Below, piece by piece: positions 4,860-12,089 of a stretch of 13,313 bases of DNA; position 1 is the stretch's first letter, and each line of letters begins with the position of its first letter. Below the pieces are notes generated by a model, which was not told the origin of the DNA, searched no databases, and worked only from the letters and a program-made list of their open reading frames with translations. The translations under genes and the position numbers were made by a program. Source of the DNA: an uncultured Verrucomicrobiota bacterium (GTDB taxonomy: Bacteria; Verrucomicrobiota; Kiritimatiellia; RFP12; UBA3636); the NCBI GenBank assembly GCA_946534745.1, contig CAMNDA010000300.1:1-13313 (forward strand). Direction: 5' to 3'.

Positions 4860-7800
4860 ATGAAACTTTCCGAAACCGGCGTACGGCGGCCCGTGGCGAC
4901 GCTCATGGCGTTCGTCTCGGTGTTCCTCCTCGGCGTCATCGCGTGGCAGCGCCTCGCGATCGACATGATGCCCGAGATCGAGAGCCCGTCGATCTCCGTC
5001 TTCACGCGCTGGGACGGCGCCTCGACCGAGGACGTCGAGCAGCAGATCACCCGCGTCATCGAGAGCGCGCTCGGCTCCGTCACGGACCTCGACGAAATCA
5101 CCTCGACAACGAGCGAGGGCGTCTCGCGCGTGACGTGCAAGTTCAAGTGGGGCACGGAGCTGGGGGAGGCCGCCAACGACATGCGCGACCTGCTGGAGCG
5201 CGCCAAGCGCCGCCTGCCGGACGACGCCGACGACCCGGTGATGTTCAAGTTCAACACCGCCAACATGCCGATCCTCGGCTTCTCCGTCACCGCGACCGAG
5301 AACATCGAGAAGCTCGAGGACACGGTGAACGACGACATCGTCGACGTCCTCAAGCGCGTCCCCGGCGTCGGCACGGCGGAGGCGTTCGGCGGCCTGGAGC
5401 GGCAGATCAACGTCTTCCTCGACCCGGCGAAGCTCTCGGCCCACGGCCTCTCGGTCGCCGCGATCGCGGCGGCGATCGACGCGGACAACCAGACGGAGCC
5501 GGCGGGCAACGTGAAGATCGGCACGGTCGACTACACGATCCGCGTGCCGGGCGAGTTCGCGACGCCGGAGGAGGTCGGTCTCGTCGTGGTGAAGCGCGAC
5601 GGCGACAAGGTCGTGCGCGTCTCCGACGTGGCGCGCGTGGAGGACGGCTTCGCGGAGGAGACGCGCGTCGTGGAGCGCATGGGCCGCGCCGGCATGATGG
5701 TCGACGTGCAGAAGCGCTCGGGCGAGAACACGATGGCCGTCGCGCGCCGCGTGATGGACAAGCTCGAGGAGATCAAGCAGAACCTCCCGGCGGACTACTC
5801 GATCGACCTCGTGTTCGACACGAGCGACATGATCGGCAAGTCGATCCGCTCGGTCGGGAAGACCGTGCTGTGGGGCGGCCTCTTCGTCGTCCTGGTCACG
5901 CTCTTCTTCCTGCGCTCGGCGCGCACGTCGCTCGTCATCGCGCTCACGATCCCCTTCTCGCTCATCATCGCGTCGATCTTCATGTTCCTCAAGGGCTGGA
6001 CGATCAACCTGATGAGCCTCTCGGCGCTCGCGCTCGCGGTCGGCATGGTCGTCGACAACGCGGTCGTGGTGCTCGAGAACGTCATCTCCCACGTCTCGCG
6101 CGGCGCCGGCCGGCGCGAAGCCGCGATGTTCGGCGCGGACGAGGTCGGCACGGCGATCCTCGCCTCGACCCTGACGACGATCGTCGTGTTCGTGCCGCTC
6201 GTCTTCGTGGACGGCGTGACGGGCATCATGCTCGGGCAGCTCGGCGGCATCGTGACGGCGACGCTCGTCGCGTCGGTCGTCTGCTCGCTCCTCCTCACGC
6301 CGATGCTCGCCTCGAAGCTGCTGCGCCCGCCGCCGGCGGGCCGCGGCGCCTACGCGCGCTTCTACGCCTGGAGCGAAGGGCGCCTCGCCGCGCTCGAGCG
6401 CGGCTACGCGCGGCTGCTCTCCGGCGCGCTCCACGCGCGCTGGCTCGTCGTGCTCGCCGCCGTCGGCGTCGTCGCGCTCACGGTCTGGGGCTTCCGCTCG
6501 CTCGGCAGCGAGTTCATGGGCAAGGAGGACACCGGCCAGCTCTCGATCAGCTACCAGCTCCCGCTCAGCACGCGCTACGAGATCACGGCCGAGACCGGCC
6601 GCCGCATCCTCGAGGTCGTCCACCGCGTGTGCGGCGACGACAAGATCGTCTCCGAGATGCTCCGCGCCGGCGGCTCGGGCGGGTTCGGCGGCGGCGGCGG
6701 CTCGCACGCCGGCACGATCCGGCTGCGGCTCGTCGACGCGAAGTACCGCGACAGGACCGCCGACGAATACGGCGACGAGATCACTCGCGAGGTCTCGCAG
6801 TGGCCGGAGATCGTCAAGGTCTTCTCCAACTCCGGCAACTTCCTCAACCGCATCCTGATGGGCGGCGGCGCGAACCTGCTCGTCGAGGTCTACGGCTGGG
6901 ACCTCGACGAGACGACCGCCATCGCCGAGCGCATCAAGCGGATCGCGCAGGAGACGCCCGGCTCGCGCGACGTGCGCGTCTCGCAGGACATGGGCAAGCC
7001 CGAGCTCTCGATCGCGATCGACCGCGCCAAGGCCTCCGCGATGGGGCTCACGATGCAGGAGATCACGGAGACCGTCTCCGCGCTCTTCCAGGGCGACGAC
7101 GCCTCGCAGTACCGCGAGGGCGAGGACGAATACGACATCACGCTGCGCCTCGCCGCGCCCGACCGCGCGTCGATCGAGGACATCCGCCGCACGGAGCTGC
7201 CGCTGCCCGGCGGCGGGCGCGTGCGGCTCGACGCCATCGCGCAGGTCGTCGAGGGCTCCGGGCCCGTCACCATCACGCGCAAGAACCAGCAGCGCGTCGT
7301 CAGCGTCGAGTTCGACGCCACCGACGCCCGCCCCGAGGGCGACGTGATGGCGGACGTGCGCCGGCGCGTCGCGGAGCAGATCGTGCTGCCGAACGGCGTC
7401 TCCGTGGAATACGGCGGCATGATCGAGGAGCAGGAGAAGAGCGAGAAGGCGCTCACGATGATGATCCTGCTCGGCATCGTGCTCGTCTACATGGTGATGG
7501 CGGCGCAGTTCGAGTCGCTGCTGCATCCGCTGCTCATCATGTTCAGCGTGCCGTTCGCCTTCTCGGGCGTCGTGGCGGTGCTGCACCTCACGGGGACGCC
7601 GCTCTCGATGTCGGCCTACATCGGCATGGTGCTGCTGGTGGGCGTCGTCGTGAACAACTCCATCGTGCTCGTGGACTACGTGAACCTCCTGCGCTCGCGC
7701 GGCCGGGCGCTGCGCGAGGCCATCGTCGAGGGCGGCCGCCAGCGCCTGCGCCCGGTGATGATCACCACCTGCACCACGGTGCTCGGCATGATGCCGATGG

Positions 7801-7940
7801 CGACGAGCCACGGCGACGGCTCCGCGACCTGGCGCCCGCTCGGGCTCGTCGTCGTGGGCGGCCTCGCCCTCGCCTCCATCGTCTCCCTCGTCCTCGTCCC
7901 GACCCTCTACTACATCGCGGAAAGGAGACGCGCGAAATGA
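4860..7940 (+). CDS. RND efflux transporter, inner-membrane permease subunit (AcrB/HAE-like)
   Basis: 1026 residues, full length for the family, a proton-driven trimeric exporter of drugs, lipids or similar compounds. MKLSETGVRRPVATLMAF is the standard RND N-terminus, so the ATG at 4860 is secure although its only GGAGG is 27 nt upstream. TM1 is at about 13-30; the first periplasmic porter region follows; the central block of helices spans about 335-487 with TM4 LAVGMVVDNAVVVLEN (392-407). A second N-terminal-like helix is at 528-545, the second porter region follows, and the last helices lie at about 866-1020 (VVVNNSIVLVDY at 929-940). Asp399 of TM4 is kept while the next residue is Asn400, where AcrB has a second Asp. 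A glycine-rich loop (604-617) sits about where AcrB has its switch loop. It differs from CzcA/CusA metal pumps in TM4. No membrane-fusion adaptor or TolC-like gene is adjacent. Probably co-transcribed with the preceding gene and coupled to the next. Confidence 0.95.
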   Translation: MKLSETGVRRPVATLMAFVSVFLLGVIAWQRLAIDMMPEIESPSISVFTRWDGASTEDVEQQITRVIESALGSVTDLDEITSTTSEGVSRVTCKFKWGTELGEAANDMRDLLERAKRRLPDDADDPVMFKFNTANMPILGFSVTATENIEKLEDTVNDDIVDVLKRVPGVGTAEAFGGLERQINVFLDPAKLSAHGLSVAAIAAAIDADNQTEPAGNVKIGTVDYTIRVPGEFATPEEVGLVVVKRDGDKVVRVSDVARVEDGFAEETRVVERMGRAGMMVDVQKRSGENTMAVARRVMDKLEEIKQNLPADYSIDLVFDTSDMIGKSIRSVGKTVLWGGLFVVLVTLFFLRSARTSLVIALTIPFSLIIASIFMFLKGWTINLMSLSALALAVGMVVDNAVVVLENVISHVSRGAGRREAAMFGADEVGTAILASTLTTIVVFVPLVFVDGVTGIMLGQLGGIVTATLVASVVCSLLLTPMLASKLLRPPPAGRGAYARFYAWSEGRLAALERGYARLLSGALHARWLVVLAAVGVVALTVWGFRSLGSEFMGKEDTGQLSISYQLPLSTRYEITAETGRRILEVVHRVCGDDKIVSEMLRAGGSGGFGGGGGSHAGTIRLRLVDAKYRDRTADEYGDEITREVSQWPEIVKVFSNSGNFLNRILMGGGANLLVEVYGWDLDETTAIAERIKRIAQETPGSRDVRVSQDMGKPELSIAIDRAKASAMGLTMQEITETVSALFQGDDASQYREGEDEYDITLRLAAPDRASIEDIRRTELPLPGGGRVRLDAIAQVVEGSGPVTITRKNQQRVVSVEFDATDARPEGDVMADVRRRVAEQIVLPNGVSVEYGGMIEEQEKSEKALTMMILLGIVLVYMVMAAQFESLLHPLLIMFSVPFAFSGVVAVLHLTGTPLSMSAYIGMVLLVGVVVNNSIVLVDYVNLLRSRGRALREAIVEGGRQRLRPVMITTCTTVLGMMPMATSHGDGSATWRPLGLVVVGGLALASIVSLVLVPTLYYIAERRRAK

Positions 7941-8227
7941 AGCAGCTCACCATCGCCAGCGACATCGCCGCGGACGCCGAGGTGCGAAAGCTCCTTGCGG
8001 AACTCGGTATCGAGGCCTGGACGCGCATTCCGCGATGCGCGGGGAAGGGGCCCCGCACCGGCGCGCGGGAGGACGACCACGTGTGGCCGGGCTACAACGC
8101 GGTCACGCTCGCGGTGGTGGACGACGCGGTCGCGGCGCGCGCGCTCGAAGCCCTCCGCGCCTTCCGCGACGCGCACCCGAAGGCCGGGCTCTTCGCCTGG
8201 ACGACGCCCGTCGACGCGACGCTCTAG
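7937..8227 (+). CDS. Small PII-like protein coupled to the RND transporter
   Basis: 96 residues, soluble, cytoplasmic. ATG 7937 overlaps the pump stop codon as ATGA, and AAAGGAG (7921-7927) sits 9 nt upstream inside the pump gene, so translational coupling is expected. The pattern fits the PII/ferredoxin-like fold: strand MKQLTIASD, helix EVRKLLAELGI, strand EAWTRIPRCAGKG, a flexible loop (about 36-49) in the T-loop position, PGYNAVTLAVVDDAVAARAL, helix ALEALRAFRDAHP, and strand GLFAWTTPVDATL. PII relatives bind small ligands at subunit clefts and control transporters or enzymes; a class named PII-NG has been described beside heavy-metal RND pumps. I infer a sensor or modulator of the pump here. 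DUF3240-type proteins are a close alternative description. The family assignment rests on pattern, not a search. The stop overlaps the convergent GH31 stop. Confidence 0.65.
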   Translation: MKQLTIASDIAADAEVRKLLAELGIEAWTRIPRCAGKGPRTGAREDDHVWPGYNAVTLAVVDDAVAARALEALRAFRDAHPKAGLFAWTTPVDATL

Positions 8228-10572
8228 AGCCGGACGCGGACGACGGGCGCGCAGTCCGAAAGGACCGCGAGGAAGCCCTCGCGCGAGAGGGTCGCGCCCT
8301 CGACCGCCGCGGGCGCGAGGTTCGCGAGCGCGATGCGCCGCGCGGCGGCGGAGCCGCCGAGCCGCAGCTCGAGGCCGCCCTCGACCGCGACGACGTCGAG
8401 CGAGGCGAGGAGGGCGCCGTCGCGCCCGCGGATCTCGCCGCGGGAGCCGGGGCGGGGTTCGAAGACGCGGAAGGTCGCGCCCTCGGCCCAGTCGTACTCG
8501 GGGCCGTCGTCGCACGCGCCGACGGGCACGATCGCGCCAGGGCGCACGAGGAGCGGGATGCGGTCGTAGGGGACCGCCCGGCGGTAGCGCCGGCCGGGCT
8601 CGAAGCGCTCGCCGGTGAACCAGTCGGTCCACGGGGAGTCCCCCTCCGGGACGTAGAACTCGCCGATGCCTTCCGGGTTGAAGACCGGCGCGACGAGGAG
8701 GTCGTCGCCGAGCAGGTACTGGTGGTCGAGGTGGAGGCAGGCGGGGTCGCCGGGCGCGGCGAGGACCATCGGGCGCAGGACGGGCAGGCCCTCCTCGTGC
8801 GCCTGCAGCGCGGCGCGCCAGAGGTAGGGCACGAGCCGCATCTTGAGGCGCGTGAAGGCGCGGAGGACGTCGACCGACTCCTCGTCAAAGTTCCACGGCA
8901 CGCGGTAGCTGTTGCTGCCGTGCAGGCGCGAGTGCGAGGAGAGCAGGCCGAAGGCGGACCAGCGCTTGTAGAGGTCGGGCGTGGCGGTCTTCTCGAAGCC
9001 GGAGATGTCGTGGCTCCAGAATCCGAAGCCCGCGAGCGCGAGCGAGAGGCCGCCGCGGATGGTCTGCTCCATCCCGGCGTAGGTCGCGAAGCAGTCGCCG
9101 CCCCAGTGCACGGGGAAGCGCTGGCCGCCCGCGGTCGCGGAGCGAGCGAAGACCACGGCCTCGCCGCGCCCGCGCTTGCGCTCCAGCAGCTCGAATACGG
9201 CGCCGTTGTAGAGCTGCGTGTAGAAGTTGTGCATCTTCGCCGGGTCGGAGCCGTCGAACCACGCGGCGTCGAGCGGGATGCGCTCGCCGAAGTCGGTCTT
9301 CACGCAGTCCACGCCCATGTCGAGCAGCGCGGCGAGCTTCTCCTGGTACCAGCGCCGCGCGTCCGGGTTCGTGAAGTCGACGATCGCGAGGCCCGGCTGC
9401 CAGAGGTCCCACTGCCAGACGTCGCCGTTCCTCCGGTGCAGGAAGTAGCCCTTCTCGAGCCCCTCGTCGAAGAGCGCGGAGGCCTGCGCGACGTAGGGGT
9501 TGATCCAGACGCACACCCGGAGCCCGCGCTCGTGGAGCTTTCGCAGCAGGCCGCGCGGATCGGGGAACGTGGCGGGGTCCCAGAGGAAGTCCGTCCAATG
9601 GAACGGCCGCATCCAGCAGCAGTCGAAGTGGAAGACCGAGAGCGGGATGCCGCGGTCGCGCATGCCGTCGACGAACGAGAGCACGGTCTCCTCGTCGTAT
9701 TTCGTGAGGAACGACGTGGAGAGCCACAGGCCCAGCGTCCAGGGCGGCGGGAGCGCGGGGCGGCCCAGCAGCGACGTGTAGCGGCGCAGGACGCCGCGCG
9801 GGTCGGGGCCGTCGAAGAATACGTAGTCGAGGCGCTCGCCCGCGACGGAGAACTGCACGCGGTCGACGCGCTCGGAGCAGACCTCCCACGAGACGGGCCC
9901 CGGGTCGCTGGCGAAGACGCCCCAGCCGCGCGAGGAGAGCAGCAGGGGGATGTTCTTGTAGGTCAGCTCCGAGCAGGTGCCGCCGTCCTCGTTCCACATC
10001 TCGACCGACTGCCCGTTGCGGACGAACGCGCCGAAGCGCTCGCCGAGGCCGTAGAAGCATTCGCCGACGGCGACCGAGAGGCGCTCGCGGAAGAAGGCGT
10101 CGGAGCCGTCGTCGCGCGCGTAGGCGAAGTCGGTCCAGTCCGTGCGGAGGTACGCGAGGTCGCCGTGCTCGCTCGCGCAGAGCTCTTCCTCGCGCCCCTC
10201 CGAGACGCGCCAGAAGGAGAGCCGCCACGGGTTGCGCGCGATGCGCAGCTCGAGCGAGCCGGAGCGGAAGCGGATCGCATCGGCGGTCTTCGCGATCTCC
10301 ACGGGCGAATCGCCCTCGGGAATCTCGAAGCGGGGGCCCGGGTCCCTGCGGCCCCTGTGGTGGACCGCGCGGACGCGGATCGCGCCTTCGCATGGCGCCG
10401 AGATCTCGAGGAAGAGCGCGGCGTCCTGGAGCGTGGAGCCCTTGTCGACGATCGGATGCGTCGCGGCGACGAGCCGGACGCGGTCGGAAAGGACTTCGTC
10501 CTCGAAGACCTGGACGGGGGAGAAGGTCGCGACTCCCTTGCGCTGGAGCCAGCCGCCGTGGGTGAATTTCAT
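8224..10572 (-). CDS. yicI: Alpha-xylosidase, glycoside hydrolase family 31 (YicI-like)
   Basis: 782 residues against 772 in E. coli YicI. It removes alpha-1,6-linked xylose from the non-reducing end of xyloglucan oligosaccharides such as isoprimeverose. It has no signal peptide, so it should act in the cytoplasm on imported fragments. The order is N-terminal beta-sandwich (about 1-270), (beta/alpha)8 barrel (about 275-600) and C-terminal beta domains. The nucleophile is Asp427 in VKTDFGERIP and the acid/base is Asp493 in PVHWGGDCFA, both in motifs that match YicI nearly letter for letter. LCVWINPY-like (352-360), WQWDLWQPGLAI, GFGFWSHDISGFE and SSHSRLHGSNSYRVPW also match. The start MKFTHGGWLQ aligns with the YicI N-terminus. 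It lies 7 bp after the arabinofuranosidase stop on the same strand with no clear Shine-Dalgarno, so reinitiation from that gene is likely. Its 3' end shares the palindrome CTAG with the stop of the convergent PII-like gene. Confidence 0.95.
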   Translation of the reverse strand: MKFTHGGWLQRKGVATFSPVQVFEDEVLSDRVRLVAATHPIVDKGSTLQDAALFLEISAPCEGAIRVRAVHHRGRRDPGPRFEIPEGDSPVEIAKTADAIRFRSGSLELRIARNPWRLSFWRVSEGREEELCASEHGDLAYLRTDWTDFAYARDDGSDAFFRERLSVAVGECFYGLGERFGAFVRNGQSVEMWNEDGGTCSELTYKNIPLLLSSRGWGVFASDPGPVSWEVCSERVDRVQFSVAGERLDYVFFDGPDPRGVLRRYTSLLGRPALPPPWTLGLWLSTSFLTKYDEETVLSFVDGMRDRGIPLSVFHFDCCWMRPFHWTDFLWDPATFPDPRGLLRKLHERGLRVCVWINPYVAQASALFDEGLEKGYFLHRRNGDVWQWDLWQPGLAIVDFTNPDARRWYQEKLAALLDMGVDCVKTDFGERIPLDAAWFDGSDPAKMHNFYTQLYNGAVFELLERKRGRGEAVVFARSATAGGQRFPVHWGGDCFATYAGMEQTIRGGLSLALAGFGFWSHDISGFEKTATPDLYKRWSAFGLLSSHSRLHGSNSYRVPWNFDEESVDVLRAFTRLKMRLVPYLWRAALQAHEEGLPVLRPMVLAAPGDPACLHLDHQYLLGDDLLVAPVFNPEGIGEFYVPEGDSPWTDWFTGERFEPGRRYRRAVPYDRIPLLVRPGAIVPVGACDDGPEYDWAEGATFRVFEPRPGSRGEIRGRDGALLASLDVVAVEGGLELRLGGSAAARRIALANLAPAAVEGATLSREGFLAVLSDCAPVVRVRL

Positions 10573-10579
10573 GGGAGGG

Positions 10580-12070
10580 TTATCCGAGACGGAAGCGGAG
10601 GACGTTCCAGGAGGCGGGCTTGAGCGTGACGGCGTAGCGGCCGGCGTCTCCGCGGGCGACGCGGACGCGCGCGGGGCGGACGGCGTCGGGCCTTTCGGCG
10701 GAGTTGGCGGCCGAGAGGTCGGGTCCGCAGAGCTCGGTGCGCCCGGCCATCTCGGAGGCGCCGAAGGCCGCGAGGTCGACCGTCGCGCGCAGCGGGCGCG
10801 CGCGGTCCTCGTTGAGCGCGAAGACGGCGATCTGCCCCGCCTCCTCGTCGCGCACGGCCGCCGCGGCGAGCGCGGGGACGTCGCCGCAGGACTTCGTCGC
10901 CTTGAGCGGCGAGCGCACGATCGGGCGCAGCGCGACGCCGCGGCCGAGGGTCGACACGTCGCGGAACGGGTAGAAGATCGTCTGGCGCCACGCGGGGCCG
11001 CCGGGCTCGGTGAAGATCGGGGCGATGACGTTCACGAGCTGCGCGAGGCAGGCGACGCGGACGCGGTCGGCGTGGTTGAGGAGCGAGATCGCCATCCCGC
11101 CGAAGACGAGCGCGTCCAGCAGCGAGTAGCGGTCCTCCAGGAGGCGCGGCGCCCGCTCCCACGGGTGCGGCGCCTGGCGGCTCTGGTACCAGACGTTCCA
11201 TTCGTCGAAGGAGAGGCCCATCGTCTTCTTCGAGCGGACCTTCGCCTTCACGTAGTCGCACGTCGCGGCGGAGATCTCGATGAACCGGTCCATGTCGAGG
11301 TGCGAGGCGAGGAAGTCGTCGTCGTCGCCCGGGTTCTCGTAGTAGCGGTGGATCGAGAGGTAGTCCGCCAGGTCGTAGGTGTGCTCCAGGACGATGCGGT
11401 CCCACTCGGGCCAGGTGGGCATGTTGGGGGAGGCGCTGCCGCAGACGACGGTCTGGATCGTCTCGTCGGTCCAGCGCATGAGCTTCATCGCCTCGCGCGC
11501 CTTCTTCCCGTAGTCCGCGGCGTCGAGGTGGCCGATCTGCCAGTCGCCGTCCATCTCGTTGCCGACGCACCAGCGTTTGATCGCGTGCGGCGCGCGGTGG
11601 CCGTTGCGGATGCGCAGATCGCTCCACGCGGTGCCGCCGGGGTGGTTGCAGTACTCGACGAGGTCCGCGGCGTCCTGCGGCGTGCCGGTGCCCATGTTGA
11701 CGCCGGCCATGACCTCGGCGCCGGCCTTGCGCGCCCAGTCGCAGAACTCGTCGATGCCGACCTCGTTCGACTCGACCGTGTGCCACGCGCGGTCGAGGCG
11801 CACGGGACGCCGATCGCGCGGGCCGATGCCGTCGCGCCAGTCGTAGCCGGAGAGGAAGTTGCCGCCGGGGTAGCGCACGAGCGGCACGCGCAGCTCGCGC
11901 ACGAGCTCGAGCACGTCGCGGCGGAAGCCCTGGTCGTCGGCCGTCGGGTGTCCGGGCTCGTAGAGGCCCGTGTAGACGGCGCGACCGAGGTGCTCGACGA
12001 AGGAGCCGTAGAGCTCGTCGGCGACGGGGCCGACGGCGGCCTCCGGGAGAAGCGTGAGGGATGCGTCCAT
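10580..12070 (-). CDS. abfA: Alpha-N-arabinofuranosidase, glycoside hydrolase family 51
   Basis: 496 residues, typical for GH51. It hydrolyses terminal alpha-L-arabinofuranosyl groups from arabinoxylo- and arabino-oligosaccharides with retention of configuration. It has no signal peptide, so it should be cytoplasmic. Opening motifs DELYGSFVEHLGRAVYTGLY (18-37) and VPLVRYPGGNFLSGYDW (62-78) are characteristic. The acid/base is Glu172 in WCVGNEMDGDWQIG, and the nucleophile is Glu290 in MGLSFDEWNVWY. DYLSIHRYYEN (236-246) lies in the barrel, and a C-terminal beta domain ends SWNVLRFRLG. The start ATG 12070 is supported by GGAGGTT (about 12076-12082) at normal spacing. It lies 19 bp after asnB and 7 bp before the alpha-xylosidase, so it is the middle gene of a tight unit. 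Nothing is missing. Confidence 0.95.
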   Translation of the reverse strand: MDASLTLLPEAAVGPVADELYGSFVEHLGRAVYTGLYEPGHPTADDQGFRRDVLELVRELRVPLVRYPGGNFLSGYDWRDGIGPRDRRPVRLDRAWHTVESNEVGIDEFCDWARKAGAEVMAGVNMGTGTPQDAADLVEYCNHPGGTAWSDLRIRNGHRAPHAIKRWCVGNEMDGDWQIGHLDAADYGKKAREAMKLMRWTDETIQTVVCGSASPNMPTWPEWDRIVLEHTYDLADYLSIHRYYENPGDDDDFLASHLDMDRFIEISAATCDYVKAKVRSKKTMGLSFDEWNVWYQSRQAPHPWERAPRLLEDRYSLLDALVFGGMAISLLNHADRVRVACLAQLVNVIAPIFTEPGGPAWRQTIFYPFRDVSTLGRGVALRPIVRSPLKATKSCGDVPALAAAAVRDEEAGQIAVFALNEDRARPLRATVDLAAFGASEMAGRTELCGPDLSAANSAERPDAVRPARVRVARGDAGRYAVTLKPASWNVLRFRLG

Positions 12071-12089
12071 TTCGGAACCTCCGCGGGCT

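Noticed and set aside
1194..7811. A 2205-codon open frame on the minus strand, antisense to several genes.
   Set aside because: Its translation is Arg/Ala/His/Glu/Asp-rich low-complexity sequence without any domain. It crosses the glycosyltransferase, isomerase, SGNH-nitroreductase and RND genes. Strong GC bias at third positions removes stop codons from this frame, so it is a shadow.
3455..8227. A 1590-codon plus-strand frame that ends in the PII-like gene.
   Set aside because: Only the last 96 codons (from 7937) are protein-like, with their own Shine-Dalgarno. The rest is an out-of-frame Arg-rich shadow of the SGNH-nitroreductase and RND genes.
8035..10623. An 862-codon plus-strand frame opposite the alpha-xylosidase.
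   Set aside because: It is antisense to a gene with complete catalytic motifs, and its translation is charged and repetitive with no recognisable fold.
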